Shown piece after piece: positions 33,724 to 43,452 of a stretch of DNA of 64,000 bases. Each line of letters starts with the position of its first letter. The first letter of the stretch is position 1. Position numbers and translations under genes: made by a program. The stretch comes from Streptomyces sp. NBC_01232 (GTDB taxonomy: Bacteria; Actinomycetota; Actinomycetes; Streptomycetales; Streptomycetaceae). The stretch is from assembly GCF_035989885.1 (NCBI RefSeq), contig NZ_CP108518.1, positions 8,237,001 through 8,301,000 of the forward strand, written 5' to 3'. Under the pieces are notes generated by a model that saw only the letters and a program-made list of their open reading frames with translations, was not told where the DNA came from and did not search any database.

Positions 33724-34113
33724 TCAGGCCGCGGCCGGCCGGGCCAGTCGCTCGACGCGGGCCATGAACTCCGTCGGGTGGAAGGGCTTCGCGAGACAGT
33801 CGCTCACACCGGCCTCCAGCGCGTGGACCGTGCACTCCGGATCCGCGGGCGGCAGCGCGAGGATCGGCACCCGCCCGTGCTCCGGATCCCGGCGGATCTC
33901 CTCGAAGAGCGCCACCTCGTCCAGGCCCGGCCCGGTGCGCTCGCAGATCACCAGGGCGATCGGGCCGGCGCTGCCCAGCAGGGCGACGGTGTCACGCCCG
34001 CTCCCGCCGTCGACCACGGCGAACCCCCGGGCCACGAGGAGCCGCTCCAGCAGCCCCCGCAGGGTGGTCTCCCTCGCCACGAGGAGGATCCTGCTCGGGG
34101 TGTCGCCGCTCAT
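33724..34113 (-). CDS. Stand-alone receiver-domain protein with degenerate phosphorylation site
   Basis: 129 residues from the ATG at 34113, which is preceded by an AAGAGG site. The fold is CheY-like (ILLVARETTLRGLL ... SDCLAKPFHP with the conserved lysine). However, the acidic pair is ARE rather than DD, and the phospho-acceptor Asp is replaced by Glu58 (VICERTGPG). Glu can mimic phosphoaspartate, so this may be a locked or protein-docking receiver rather than a switch. It has no linked kinase. The ATG at 34128 is an alternative start. Confidence 0.78.
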   Translation of the reverse strand: MSGDTPSRILLVARETTLRGLLERLLVARGFAVVDGGSGRDTVALLGSAGPIALVICERTGPGLDEVALFEEIRRDPEHGRVPILALPPADPECTVHALEAGVSDCLAKPFHPTEFMARVERLARPAAA

Positions 34114-34211
34114 GTCGTGCCTCTTCATCCGTGTGGGGGGGTCCCGCAGAGCCTACGAGGCGGGGCGTGTGCACGCCCGCTCCGGGGCACCTGATCCGGT
34201 AGCTTCGCTCC

Positions 34212-34490
34212 ATGAGCACAGAGCCGCAGAGCTTTGAGATCCTGCTGGTGCCCGAGCACATCGAGAACCTGCGCGGCGAGTCCGCGGCGGACCGGGCCCT
34301 GCGCTCGGCCGTGGTCGAGGCCACCGGCGAAAAGGGCGCATCCGGCTACCCCCGCTACCGGGGGCAGGGCGTGGAGGCCGACATCGACCCGAGTACGCGC
34401 ACGGTCGAGGCCCTGCTCGTCGACGGCGCGGAGCTGGACTACGGACTGGTCGCCATGATCGCCCCCGAGCGGGGCCGCGGCGGCCGCTGA
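34212..34490 (+). CDS. Small hypothetical protein
   Basis: 92 residues from an ATG at 34212. Sequence EILLVPEHIENLRGESAADRALRSAVVEATGEKG, then EADIDPSTRTVEALLVDGAELDYGLVAMIAPE, is compact and soluble, typical of small streptomycete proteins of unknown role. No motif recognised. It diverges from the receiver gene. Confidence 0.6.
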   Translation: MSTEPQSFEILLVPEHIENLRGESAADRALRSAVVEATGEKGASGYPRYRGQGVEADIDPSTRTVEALLVDGAELDYGLVAMIAPERGRGGR

Positions 34491-34650
34491 CCGGTTCCCG
34501 GGACCGGCCGGATCGGAGCGCTCCGGGAATCACGGAAGTCCTCGATGTTGGCCGGGAGCGGTCCGCCGCCGGAACCCGGCGGTTCGGCCCCGGACGACTC
34601 CACCCACCGCGACGCTCCCGCTCCCCCGGGCGGGGGAGGGGGACGGGACG

Positions 34651-34691
34651 GGCCCGGCCCGGTCCCCGAGGTGCGGAGACCGGGCCGGGCC
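34651..34691 (-). terminator. Hairpin terminator of the dual protease gene
   Basis: A perfect 14-bp stem (34651-34664 with 34678-34691) around a 13-nt loop, 28 bases beyond the stop of the protease gene on the minus strand. Confidence 0.7.
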
Positions 34692-34718
34692 GTTGTCGGC
34701 CGGGAGATCAGGCGGACG

Positions 34719-37700
34719 TCAGCTCACCTGGAGGGTGACGTCGTCCACGACGAAGGAGGTCTGGAGGGACTGGTCCTCCGTGCCGTTGAACTTCAGGGTG
34801 ACGCTCTGGCCGGCGGACTGGGAGAGGTCGTAGGACTTCTCCGCGTAGCCGGAGTTCGCGTTCAGGTTGGAGAAGGTCTCCAACGTCTGGCCGCCCACCG
34901 AGACGGTGAAGCGGTCGTACACGACGTTCTCGTCCTCGTCCGTGTCGATGTGCAGGAAGAAGCCGAGGCGGTACGTGGAGCAGCCCGACGGGATGGTCAG
35001 CGTCTGGGAGGCGCTGTCCGTGTGGGTGGACCCGTACCCGTTGAGCCATGCCTTGTAGGTGCCGCCGTGCGGGGTCTGCCCGGACTGGTTGGTGATGACG
35101 CCCGCGGTCGCACTCCACGGGGTGGCGCCGTTCTCGAAGCCGCCGTTGACCACCAGCTGGCGCGGGGTGCAGGTGCCGCCACCGGTGACGGTGAGCGTGT
35201 AGGTGGTGGTGTGGCTGACGGTCCCGGAGCCGGTGATCGTCAGGGTGTAGGTGCCCGGCGCGGTGCTCGCGCCGACCTGGACGGACAGGGCCGAGGAGCT
35301 GCCGGACTGGACGGACGTCGGGCTGAGCGTCGCGCTCACCCCGGCCGGTGCGCCGGAGACGGAGAGCGCGACGGTCTGGGCGGCGCCGCTCACGGTCGTG
35401 GTGCCGACCGTCGCGGAGGTGGAACCGCCGGGGGCCGCGCTGCCCGCGGACGGGCTGACGCCGATGGAGAAGTCCTGGGCGGGGGTCTCACCGCCGACCG
35501 CCTGCTTCCAGACGGCGTAGGCGACACCGTCGGCGCTGCGGTTCAGCACCGTGGCGTTGATGTTGTTCGTGGTGTCGCAGGAGCTGTGGTAGCAGGGGTC
35601 GTAGGCGGCGTTGGCCGTGCCGCCCCACTTCGTGGCCTGCGCCGAGGTCTTGCGGGCGCTGGCCCCGGCCGCGTAGCCGGAGGTGGGGATGCCGGCCTGC
35701 TGGAAGGAGTAGTCGTCGCTGCGGCCCTGGCCCTCGGTGTTCTCCTCGGGCGCGAGGTTCAGCGAGGTCCAGTACGCCTTCAGCGGGGCGGCGGTGGCTG
35801 AGTTGACGTTGTTGATGAAGTAGCCGCCGTTGGTGGACCCGACCATGTCGAAGTTGTAGTAGCCCTTGATGGCCGCGCGCTGCGTGCTGCTGAGCTGGTT
35901 GACGTAGAACTCGGAGCCGTTGAGGCCCTGCTCCTCGTCGGTCCACCAGGCGAAGCGCACGTGCTTGGTCATCGTCGGGTTCTTCTGGGCGAGGACGAGG
36001 GCGTTCTCCAGCAGGGTCGCGGAGCCCGAGCCGTTGTCGTTGATGCCGGGGCCGGCCGAGACTCCGTCGAGGTGGGCGCCGAACATGACGGTCTGGTCGG
36101 CGGGGCCGCCCGGCCAGTCGGCGATCAGGTTGTTCGAGGGGTAGGTGCAGGAGGTGCAGTTCTGCTCGGTGACCGTGTAGCCGGCCGCCTGCAGCTTGCC
36201 CTTCACATAGGCCAGCGACTGGGTGTAACCGGCGCTGCCCGCACGGCGGTGGCCGCCGTTCTGGCTCGCGATGGTGTTGAACTGGGTCAGGTGCGCCTGC
36301 ACGTTGGCGACGTTGACGTCCGGCGGGTCGTTGCCGGGCTGGGTGCCGCCGACGTTGAGCGAGTAGTCGACCGTGTGGGAAAGGGCCGAGCCCTGGCCCT
36401 TGACCACGACGGTGGACGCGCCGGGCGCCGCGTTGGCAGTGGCGGTCAGGGTCAGTACCGAGGACTGGCCGGACTGCACGGTGGCCGGGTTGAAGGAGGC
36501 GCTCACCCCGGCCGGCAGGCCGGAGGCGGTCAGCGTCACCGACTGGGCGTTGCCCGTGGTGACCGCGGTGCCGACCGTGGTGGTGACCGATGCGCCCTGC
36601 TGGACGGTGCCCGAGGACGGGTTCAGCGACATCGAGAAGTCGTTGTTCTGGCCGCTCGGGGTACAGGTCGGGTCGGCGGACTGGGCGGGCACGCTGATGG
36701 CGTCCCAGGCACCCTTGGTCCTGTTGAAGAGGTCACAGGTGGTGTCCAGCGACTTGGCGGAAGTCAGCGTCGCCGTACGGTACTTCTTGTAGGACATGCT
36801 GCTGGTCTTGAGGAGCATGCCGCCGTAGAAGATCTTTCCGGCGTTCTGGACGCCCACACCGGTCAGCGTGGTCCCGTTGCAGGTGCTGCTGCTGGGCTTG
36901 CCGCCGCCCGGGTTGGTGCCCTCGGCCAGCAGGTAGAACCAGTGGTTCATGGGCCCGGCCGCCGCGTGCACCTCCGTACCCGGTATCGCGGAGCTGTAGC
37001 AGGCCGGGTCGTTGTTGACCGCAGCCGGGTTGTACATGTTCCGGATCGGGCCCCGGCCCTGGAGGTTGATCACCTCGCCGACCGTGTAGTCCGGGGTGTC
37101 GTACGGGGCCGGCTGGTTGATGTACGCCTCGGTCAGCGCGCCGAAGATGTCACCGGTCGCCTCACCGAGCCCGGACTCCTGGCCACTGGTGCCGCCGGGG
37201 GTGTTCGAGTCGATGGCGTGCCCGTATTCGTGGGCCACTACGTCCACACCGGCGATCCACTCGTTGGCGCTGTTGCGCCCGATGGTGACCGAACTGCCGT
37301 CCCAGTAGGCGTTCAGGTCGCTCAGGCCGACCTTGGCGGGGAAGCTGCGCCCGTTGCCGCTGACGCCGTTGCGGCCGAGCCACTGGGAGAGCATGTCCCA
37401 CTGCTTCTGCGCGGCGAACATCAGGTCCACGCAGCCGGTTTCCTTGCTCGTGGGGTTGCCCGTGCCCCAGGAGTCGGAGGACTTCGTGAAGACCGTGCCG
37501 GTGCTGTAGTCCGCACAGCTCAGGCCGGTCCGGTTCGGGTCGCGCAGGGTGTAGCTGGAGCCCGAGTTGGTCGTGTCGATGGTGATCGGGCCCGGCCCGT
37601 TCCACTTGCTGTTGCCGGTGCCCGCGACCACCTCGTCGTAGCTGTCGACGAAGGCACCGGTCCGCGCGTCCACGAAGACGTGCAGCCTGCTGGGCGCGGT

Positions 37701-38228
37701 CTTCGTACGGCCGCTGAGCACGGTCTCCCAGGCCAGCACCGGCTTGTCGTCCCTCAGGCGGACGACGAGCCGGCTGCTCTCGACCTTGTCGACCGAGACC
37801 AGCTTCGCCCGCGAGGTGGCCTCGGCGTCCTTCGCCGAGACCGAAGCCCGCGTCGAGACATCGATGCGCACCGAGCTGGCGGACTGCAGTGCGCGTACCT
37901 TGCCGGTGCCGTCCGCGAGCACGACCGCGTCGCCGCCGACGACCGGCAGGCCGCGGTAGCTGCGCTCGTACGAGACGGAGTAGAGATCCTTCACCCAGGG
38001 GGTGACGAGGCGTCGCTCGTACTGTTCCTGGGAGGAGTTGACCAGGGGGTCGAGACCGCTGTCGACGGCCTGGTCGGCGGCCGCGACCGCGCGTGCCGCC
38101 GGTGTGTCCTTCTGGGACGGGGAAGGCTGCGCCTGCTGCGCAGCCGATGCCGTCCCGGCGAGGGCGCCGGCGAGGCTCGCGGTCAGCGCCATCGCTGCCA
38201 CGGCCGCCGTCCATCTGCTGGGATGCAA
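34719..38228 (-). CDS. Secreted dual metalloprotease: M4 (thermolysin-type) fused to M28 (aminopeptidase-type)
   Basis: 1169 residues in one open frame. Order: signal peptide (1-30), FTP/propeptide region, M4 catalytic domain with H333-E-Y-G-H337 and the downstream Glu in GLGEATGD, an Ig-like bacterial domain, an M28 domain with H719-[10 protein letters not shown], the Glu-Glu in WTDEEQG, NFDMVG and the final His in DPCYHSSC, a second Ig-like domain, and a C-terminal beta-sandwich/carbohydrate-binding-like domain. Both zinc sites look complete. The TTG at 38228 is supported by a GGAGTGG site. It would combine endo- and exopeptidase action outside the cell. A divergent LysR gene is the likely regulator. 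Confidence 0.88.
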   Translation of the reverse strand: MHPSRWTAAVAAMALTASLAGALAGTASAAQQAQPSPSQKDTPAARAVAAADQAVDSGLDPLVNSSQEQYERRLVTPWVKDLYSVSYERSYRGLPVVGGDAVVLADGTGKVRALQSASSVRIDVSTRASVSAKDAEATSRAKLVSVDKVESSRLVVRLRDDKPVLAWETVLSGRTKTAPSRLHVFVDARTGAFVDSYDEVVAGTGNSKWNGPGPITIDTTNSGSSYTLRDPNRTGLSCADYSTGTVFTKSSDSWGTGNPTSKETGCVDLMFAAQKQWDMLSQWLGRNGVSGNGRSFPAKVGLSDLNAYWDGSSVTIGRNSANEWIAGVDVVAHEYGHAIDSNTPGGTSGQESGLGEATGDIFGALTEAYINQPAPYDTPDYTVGEVINLQGRGPIRNMYNPAAVNNDPACYSSAIPGTEVHAAAGPMNHWFYLLAEGTNPGGGKPSSSTCNGTTLTGVGVQNAGKIFYGGMLLKTSSMSYKKYRTATLTSAKSLDTTCDLFNRTKGAWDAISVPAQSADPTCTPSGQNNDFSMSLNPSSGTVQQGASVTTTVGTAVTTGNAQSVTLTASGLPAGVSASFNPATVQSGQSSVLTLTATANAAPGASTVVVKGQGSALSHTVDYSLNVGGTQPGNDPPDVNVANVQAHLTQFNTIASQNGGHRRAGSAGYTQSLAYVKGKLQAAGYTVTEQNCTSCTYPSNNLIADWPGGPADQTVMFGAHLDGVSAGPGINDNGSGSATLLENALVLAQKNPTMTKHVRFAWWTDEEQGLNGSEFYVNQLSSTQRAAIKGYYNFDMVGSTNGGYFINNVNSATAAPLKAYWTSLNLAPEENTEGQGRSDDYSFQQAGIPTSGYAAGASARKTSAQATKWGGTANAAYDPCYHSSCDTTNNINATVLNRSADGVAYAVWKQAVGGETPAQDFSIGVSPSAGSAAPGGSTSATVGTTTVSGAAQTVALSVSGAPAGVSATLSPTSVQSGSSSALSVQVGASTAPGTYTLTITGSGTVSHTTTYTLTVTGGGTCTPRQLVVNGGFENGATPWSATAGVITNQSGQTPHGGTYKAWLNGYGSTHTDSASQTLTIPSGCSTYRLGFFLHIDTDEDENVVYDRFTVSVGGQTLETFSNLNANSGYAEKSYDLSQSAGQSVTLKFNGTEDQSLQTSFVVDDVTLQVS

Positions 38229-38303
38229 CGTCCACTCCGATCGTGGGGGGTGGGGGGGTGGGGATGGGTGTTCGTTCGCGGCCGAGTATGAGCGTGAACA
38301 TGA

Positions 38304-38321
38304 CGAGATTGGGACATCTCG
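38304..38321. promoter_or_regulatory. Candidate LysR operator between protease and regulator genes
   Basis: Dyad CGAGAT (38304-38309) / ATCTCG (38316-38321) separated by six bases, in the 149-bp spacer between the divergent genes. The size and symmetry fit a LysR half-site pair. Confidence 0.5.
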
Positions 38322-38377
38322 GCAGGCATAAGGCCCGCGTTATGGTGCCGTGGCGGCACGACTCGTACGCTGCCCGG

Positions 38378-39337
38378 ATGCAGCTGGAGTTGAGGCATCT
38401 GCAAGCCGTCTGCCGGATCGCGGAGGCGGGCAGCCTGGGGGGTGCGGCGAGGCGGCTCGGCGTGTCCCAGCCCGCACTCTCCGCCCAGCTCCGGCGCATC
38501 GAACGGGTCACCGGGGGCGAGCTGTTCGTACGGGGACGCAGCGGCGTGGAACCCACGGCGCTCGGCCAGTTCGTGCTGGCCAAGGCGCGTCGCGTGCTCA
38601 GTGAGATGGATGCTCTGGGAGCTCAGGCGCGCGCCCTATCGACCGGCGGACCGCTGCGGCTGGGCTGCATCCTGCTCGTGCTGCTCGACGGCCTCCTCGC
38701 TCAGACCGACCTGTCCATGTCAGGTCGGGACATCGCGGTGGACCTGGAGGACTCGGTCACCGTGCTGGCGCGGATGCTGGGCGCCGGGCGCTATGACGCC
38801 ATCGTGTACGGAGAGGTCAACGACCACGAGGTCCCGCTGCCGGAAGGAACCCTGGCCAGGACGCTGATCCCGAAGGAGCCGTTCTGCATCCGGCTCTCCG
38901 CGCGGCACCCCCTCGCGGCCCTGGACCGCATCGAACTGGCCGACCTGGCCGGGGAGTCGTGGATGACGCTGGTGGAGGACGACGACGGCGGCCCCGAGGC
39001 GCTCGTCACGGCCTGCGCGAAGGCCGGATTCAGCCCCTCACTGCGCTACCGCATCACCGACCGCAAGATGCAGCACGACCTGATCGCCGCCGGCCGCGCG
39101 GTCGCGCTCACCCAGCCGACGGCCCCGCCGGGGGAGGGCACGGTGATGCGCCCGCTGGTCGGCACCCCGATCATCGGACGCATCCGCCTCGCCTGGAGCC
39201 GCGCGGCGCTCTCGGCCGGGGAGGCTCAGCTGCTCTACCGCGCCGCGGCCCGCGCCTACCTGGCCAATGTCGACAACAACCCCTTCCACAAGGAGTGGTG
39301 GGACGCGCACCCGGAGGTGCACCCGGTACTCGACTGA
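38378..39337 (+). CDS. LysR-family transcriptional regulator
   Basis: 319 residues from the ATG at 38378. The N-terminal HTH is LRHLQAVCRIAEAGSLGGAARRLGVSQPALSAQLRRIE; the remainder is a substrate-binding-like effector domain. It diverges from the M4-M28 protease gene, and LysR proteins usually control the divergent neighbour, so it may regulate protease production. The inducer is not evident. Confidence 0.88.
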   Translation: MQLELRHLQAVCRIAEAGSLGGAARRLGVSQPALSAQLRRIERVTGGELFVRGRSGVEPTALGQFVLAKARRVLSEMDALGAQARALSTGGPLRLGCILLVLLDGLLAQTDLSMSGRDIAVDLEDSVTVLARMLGAGRYDAIVYGEVNDHEVPLPEGTLARTLIPKEPFCIRLSARHPLAALDRIELADLAGESWMTLVEDDDGGPEALVTACAKAGFSPSLRYRITDRKMQHDLIAAGRAVALTQPTAPPGEGTVMRPLVGTPIIGRIRLAWSRAALSAGEAQLLYRAAARAYLANVDNNPFHKEWWDAHPEVHPVLD

Positions 39338-39346
39338 CCGGCGGCG

Positions 39347-40177
39347 TCAGTTCCGGCGGTGAGCCGTCAGCAGGAGGTACTCCCACTCCATGACCCCGTC
39401 GACGGTGTGCTCGGCGGCGAGGGCGTCGAGCGCCGCGTCCAGCTCGGCGACCTTGTCCGGATCGCCGGCGACGGCGCGGTAGACGGCGATCGTGGGCCCG
39501 TAGCAGGCCTTGAAGAACTCGCGGAAGTCCGAGGGCCCGGTGAACCGGTCGACGCGAATCGTCCGGCGCCGTGAGTCCACGTCGGTGACCGCGTCACCGA
39601 GCAGCTCGTGCACGTGCTCCTCGTCCCCCCACAGTGGGGGCGGCTGGGCGCCGGGCGGAGGCGGGGGAGCGTAGGGCTTCATCGTGGCGAACATCCGGCC
39701 CACGAACCCCTGCGGGGTCCAGTTGATCAGCCCGACGGTGCCGCCCGGACGGCAGACGCGGAGCATCTCCTCGGCGGCGGGCCGGTGGTGCGGGGCGAAC
39801 ATGATGCCGACGCAGGACATCACGATGTCGAACTCGCCGTCCGCGAAGGGCAGGTGCTCGGCGTCGGCCTCCCGCCACTCCAGCTGAACCCCGCGTACGG
39901 CGGCCAGGTGCCGGCCGACCTCCAGCAGCTCGGGGGTGATGTCGGACGCCACCACGTCGGCACCGGCCAGGGCGGCCGGAATGGCGGCGTTCCCCGAGCC
40001 GGCCGCGATGTCGAGCACCCGGTCGCCGCGTCGGACACCGCACTCCTCCACGAGCACGGTCCCGAGCTCCGAAACGACGTGGGTGGCGACCGACGTGTAG
40101 TCGCCCAGTGCCCACATCGCACGGTGCCTGGCCTTCAGGGTGCGGTCCGCCTGGGCCGCGTCGCTCGCCTCGGTCAT
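39347..40177 (-). CDS. Class I SAM-dependent methyltransferase (UbiE-like)
   Basis: 276 residues starting at ATG 40177 (GGAGG site). Motif I is VLDIAAGSGNAAIPAALAG, followed by an acidic SDITPELLEVGR, motif II FDIVMSCVGIMF and motif III MLRVCRPGGTVGLINW. A PPPPPGAQPPP loop sits before the C-terminal region. The acceptor is unknown. Ten bases separate it from the convergent LysR stop. Confidence 0.85.
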   Translation of the reverse strand: MTEASDAAQADRTLKARHRAMWALGDYTSVATHVVSELGTVLVEECGVRRGDRVLDIAAGSGNAAIPAALAGADVVASDITPELLEVGRHLAAVRGVQLEWREADAEHLPFADGEFDIVMSCVGIMFAPHHRPAAEEMLRVCRPGGTVGLINWTPQGFVGRMFATMKPYAPPPPPGAQPPPLWGDEEHVHELLGDAVTDVDSRRRTIRVDRFTGPSDFREFFKACYGPTIAVYRAVAGDPDKVAELDAALDALAAEHTVDGVMEWEYLLLTAHRRN

Positions 40178-40341
40178 GACAGCCGTCCTCCAGGACTCGG
40201 GGCCGCCCCCTCTCCGAGCATAGGTACGTTTCGGGGACCCGGCCCGTCGGCGGTCCCACGGGCGGCGTCCCCTGGCGAGGCGGCGCGTGGCAGGGCGGGG
40301 CAGCGCCGGCAGGGCGGGGAGGGGCGCCCTTGCCCGCGCGA

Positions 40342-40572
40342 TCAGTCCCGGGACCCCGGGCGGCCGAAGTCGCGCGCGAACCCCTCGCGGAAGCCCGGCC
40401 GCTCCAGAGCCCGCTCGAAAGCACGTGCGGCACGGGTGCGTGCGGCCTCGTTCTCCTGCGCGGAGGCGAGCTCGGCGAGGTACGCACGCAGGCTCAGCCC
40501 GCGCTCCGCGGCGAGCACGGCGAGACGGTCGTGCACATCGGTGTCGACCTCGACGGTGGTGGTGTCGGCCAT
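40342..40572 (-). CDS. Ribbon-helix-helix-like antitoxin, orphan
   Basis: 76 residues from the ATG at 40572. The N-terminal TTTVEVDTDVHDRLAVLAAERGLSLRAYLAELA is a ribbon-helix-helix DNA-binding motif as in CopG/MazE7-type antitoxins, followed by a basic tail. No toxin gene fits in the 160 bp downstream or immediately upstream, so it appears to be an orphan or a stand-alone repressor. Confidence 0.72.
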   Translation of the reverse strand: MADTTTVEVDTDVHDRLAVLAAERGLSLRAYLAELASAQENEAARTRAARAFERALERPGFREGFARDFGRPGSRD

Positions 40573-40727
40573 GGTCCGAGTATGGCGCGCCCGGTGACCG
40601 GGCGGGGGCCCGTTCGGCGCAGGCGTCCTGCCGGTGCGGAACACCCCCTGTGCACAGGAGGCCCTCCGCGGTCACCGGGCGCGCCCTCCCCGCCCGGTGA
40701 CCGCGGCCAGGGTGACGGGAAGGGCCG

Positions 40728-41963
40728 TCAGTTCTTCCCCGTCAGAGAGTTCCCGGGCGCCAGGGCTTCGGCGATGCGCCCGGCGATGGTCTGTGCCGTG
40801 TTGTCCTGGGGGGCCTTGGGTCCGACGGTGGTGGAGACCGCGATGGCCAGCTTCTCGCCCGGGAGGTAGGCCTGGATGGCCGCGTACCCCGCGAACGAGG
40901 GGTTCGACTGGATCCAGCCGTTCTGGACGATCACGCCGTAGCCGAAGTGCAGGGCCGGAAGCTGCCGGAAGCAGCTCCTGGGCGGGCAGCCGGGTATGTT
41001 GCCGCCGAGGCCCACGGTGCCCGGGTCGAGCTGGGTCTTGAAACTCTGCGGAGACAGGAGCTCACCGGTGCCCACGGCCTCGGCCGAGCGGGCCAGGTCG
41101 CAGATGTGGGTGGTCAGGACCGCGCCGGGGGCGGTGGTCCAGGAGGGATTCCAGAAGGTGGACTCCTCGTACTTGCCGCGCTCCGCGTCGAAGGAGTGCA
41201 GGACGGGCTCCTCGATCTGGGGAGTGAAGCTGTTGACCGTGTTGTCCAGCCCGGCGGGCCCCGTGATCTGCTGCTTCATCACCTCGGCCAGCGGCTTGCC
41301 GGAGATCTTCTCCAGGGCCTGTCCGAGGAGCACGAAGTTCGCGTGGGAGTAGCTCCAGCTCGTCCCCGGCTCGTACCAGAGGGGGTGGGCGGCGGAGATG
41401 CCCACCAGTTCGTCGGGCGTCCACTGGCGGAACGGGTCGGCGTACAGGGCCGCGATGAACTTCGGGTCCGGTACGTAGTCGTGCAGGCCCGAGGTGGAGG
41501 CGCCGAGCATGCGCAGCGTGATCTCGTCGGCGTGCGGTGCGTCGGGAAGCCAGCGCGAGATCGGGTCGTCGAGGCCCGCCTTGCCCTCCTCGACGAGTTG
41601 CAGCATGGCGATGCCCATGTAGACGATGGCCACCGAGCCGGCCCGGAAGTGCATGTCCGCCGTGGCCGGGACACCGGTCATCGACTCGCCGAGTGCACCC
41701 GTGACGACCTCCTTCCCGTCGCGCGTGACCCGCAGCACGACCGCGTTGAGGTCGAGTTCCTTCTGCGCCGCCCTGGCGATGTCCATGATCTGCTTCGCTT
41801 CGCCGCCCGAGGGCGCGGGGGACGCCACGCAGGACGCGGGCGCGGACCCGGCGCCGGTCGCCGCCCAGGCGCCACCGGCCGGCAGGACCGTGGCGAGCAG
41901 CGAGGTGGCGCACAACAGCGCCGTCCGGGCGCGGCCCGGGTACGCGGTCACGACTCCGGCCAT
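40728..41963 (-). CDS. Secreted serine-hydrolase-fold protein lacking the catalytic lysine
   Basis: 411 residues from ATG 41963 (AGGAG site), with a signal peptide ending near residue 35. The fold is class-C beta-lactamase/D,D-peptidase-like, but the SxxK motif reads S110-V-A-I113: lysine is replaced by isoleucine (codon ATC at 41625-41627). The tyrosine motif is YSHAN instead of YxN. The surrounding sequence (HFRAGSV ... LQLVEEGKAGLDDPISRWLP and SGLHDYVPDP) is otherwise intact. So it is likely non-catalytic, perhaps a binding protein, or has adopted another mechanism. Confidence 0.82.
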   Translation of the reverse strand: MAGVVTAYPGRARTALLCATSLLATVLPAGGAWAATGAGSAPASCVASPAPSGGEAKQIMDIARAAQKELDLNAVVLRVTRDGKEVVTGALGESMTGVPATADMHFRAGSVAIVYMGIAMLQLVEEGKAGLDDPISRWLPDAPHADEITLRMLGASTSGLHDYVPDPKFIAALYADPFRQWTPDELVGISAAHPLWYEPGTSWSYSHANFVLLGQALEKISGKPLAEVMKQQITGPAGLDNTVNSFTPQIEEPVLHSFDAERGKYEESTFWNPSWTTAPGAVLTTHICDLARSAEAVGTGELLSPQSFKTQLDPGTVGLGGNIPGCPPRSCFRQLPALHFGYGVIVQNGWIQSNPSFAGYAAIQAYLPGEKLAIAVSTTVGPKAPQDNTAQTIAGRIAEALAPGNSLTGKN

Positions 41964-42072
41964 GGCGATCTCCTGCCGCGAAGGGCCCCTCGTACGGGGC
42001 CCACCCTTCGATGGAACGCCCACCCTGCGGGTTGGGCCAGTCGGCGCAGCGTGGGCGACGGCCCGGAGCGGC

Positions 42073-43338
42073 TCAGCCGGCCCAGCGGCTCGTGAGGAAG
42101 GTGATGGCGACCACGGTGGAGAGCGGGCCGGCGACGTAGAAGTAGGCGGCCTGGATCCGGGGGCGCCGCAGGCTCCAGGACGCCAGGCCGATCCACAGCG
42201 GCCACCACAACAGGGTCGAGCGGGGGACGGAGGTGTACCAGTAGGAGGTGCCCAGGGCCCACAGGGTGAGGGCGATGTACAGGGCCTCGGGCCGGCGGCG
42301 GGCCCGGAGCAGCACCACCAGGAGCACGACGCCGACGACCATGGCCAGGAGCTCGGCCTGCCACATGAACGCGTAACCGGTGGCCTGGGTGTGCCCGAAG
42401 GCGGCCTCCCAGGTGTTGGCCCACGCCTCCCACGGCGCGTGGAAGTCCCGGTACCAGCCCCGCTCCTGGGCGTGCTTCCAGGCCATCCAGTCCCCGGTAC
42501 GCGTCTGCAGGAACCAGCTGTAGAGGACGGGTGCGAGCGCGGGCAGCAACAGCCACGGGGCCGAGCGCCAGGCGCGCAGGCCGCGCACCGTGAGGACGAA
42601 GTGGAGGGCGAGGGCGGCCGCGAGGAACAGGCCCGTGATGCGGACCGAGCAGGCCAGGCAGGCCAGGACCGCGGCCGCCGGCCAGTTCTGGCGCTGCGCC
42701 GCCAGCCAGGCGGGCAGGGCCAGAGCGAGGAAGAGTGCCTCGGTGTAGCCCGCCGCGAGGAACACGGCGCACGGTGAGAGCAGCAGGAACGCCACCGCGC
42801 GGTGGCCCGTTTCGAGGTCGGCGAGCTGATGGCGGGCGATGCGGGCGAGAGCCAGGACGGCGACGCCTCCCGCGACGAACGAGATCAGCGCTCCGGCCGC
42901 GGCCCAGTCGGGGACCACGGTGTGAACGGCGCGCAGGGCGAGGGGGAAGCCCGGCAGAAAGGCCTCCCGGTTGTCCCAGCCGGCCGTCCAGGGCCCGGCC
43001 TGGGCGGGGAAGTACCCGTCCTGGGCTATGTGGAGGTAGTGCCACCAGTCCCACTGCTGCCAGGGCGAGAGCAGTGAGGCCGGCCGTCGGGTCTCGCCGT
43101 TCTGGGGGAACAGCCATCCGACGGCGCCCGCGGTGGCCCAGATGCCGACGCGGGTCAGCAGGTAGAGCCACAGCACCTCGCGCTCGCCCGGGCCGAGCCG
43201 CAGGAACGCCGGGCGGGCGCGGCCGATGCGCGCGGCGCGGCCGGGACGCGGGCCTGCCGGGCCGGAGTCGCGCACGGGGGGCCGGGCGCCGGTGGAGCCG
43301 GGGAGTTCGGTGGGCCGACGCGGGGCGGAAACGGGCAT
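42073..43338 (-). CDS. Membrane glycosyltransferase of the PIG-V/mannosyltransferase type
   Basis: 421 residues with about ten hydrophobic segments. It has the marker WDWWHYLHIAQDGY (PIG-V-like WDxxxYxxIAxxGY), GYTEALFLALALPAW and SVRITGLFLAAALALHF. The N-terminal 60 residues are basic/Pro-rich and cytoplasmic. The family transfers mannose from a polyprenyl donor to lipid or protein acceptors at the membrane. The start ATG at 43338 has an AGGAG site. It lies on the minus strand downstream of an ECF sigma/membrane protein pair. Confidence 0.8.
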   Translation of the reverse strand: MPVSAPRRPTELPGSTGARPPVRDSGPAGPRPGRAARIGRARPAFLRLGPGEREVLWLYLLTRVGIWATAGAVGWLFPQNGETRRPASLLSPWQQWDWWHYLHIAQDGYFPAQAGPWTAGWDNREAFLPGFPLALRAVHTVVPDWAAAGALISFVAGGVAVLALARIARHQLADLETGHRAVAFLLLSPCAVFLAAGYTEALFLALALPAWLAAQRQNWPAAAVLACLACSVRITGLFLAAALALHFVLTVRGLRAWRSAPWLLLPALAPVLYSWFLQTRTGDWMAWKHAQERGWYRDFHAPWEAWANTWEAAFGHTQATGYAFMWQAELLAMVVGVVLLVVLLRARRRPEALYIALTLWALGTSYWYTSVPRSTLLWWPLWIGLASWSLRRPRIQAAYFYVAGPLSTVVAITFLTSRWAG

Positions 43339-43452
43339 ATCGGTATCTCCTGGCCGTCTGAGGGCGTGCGGAGTCACCGGCCCTGGTTCGGGCCGGTGTC
43401 CGCGGGCGAGTTGTGCGGGGAGAGGGGGGAGTTGCGGTGGGGGCTGCCCGGA

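Noticed and set aside
35961..38291. 776-codon open frame on the plus strand across the dual protease gene
   Set aside because: Antisense shadow; the opposite strand carries two full metalloprotease domains.
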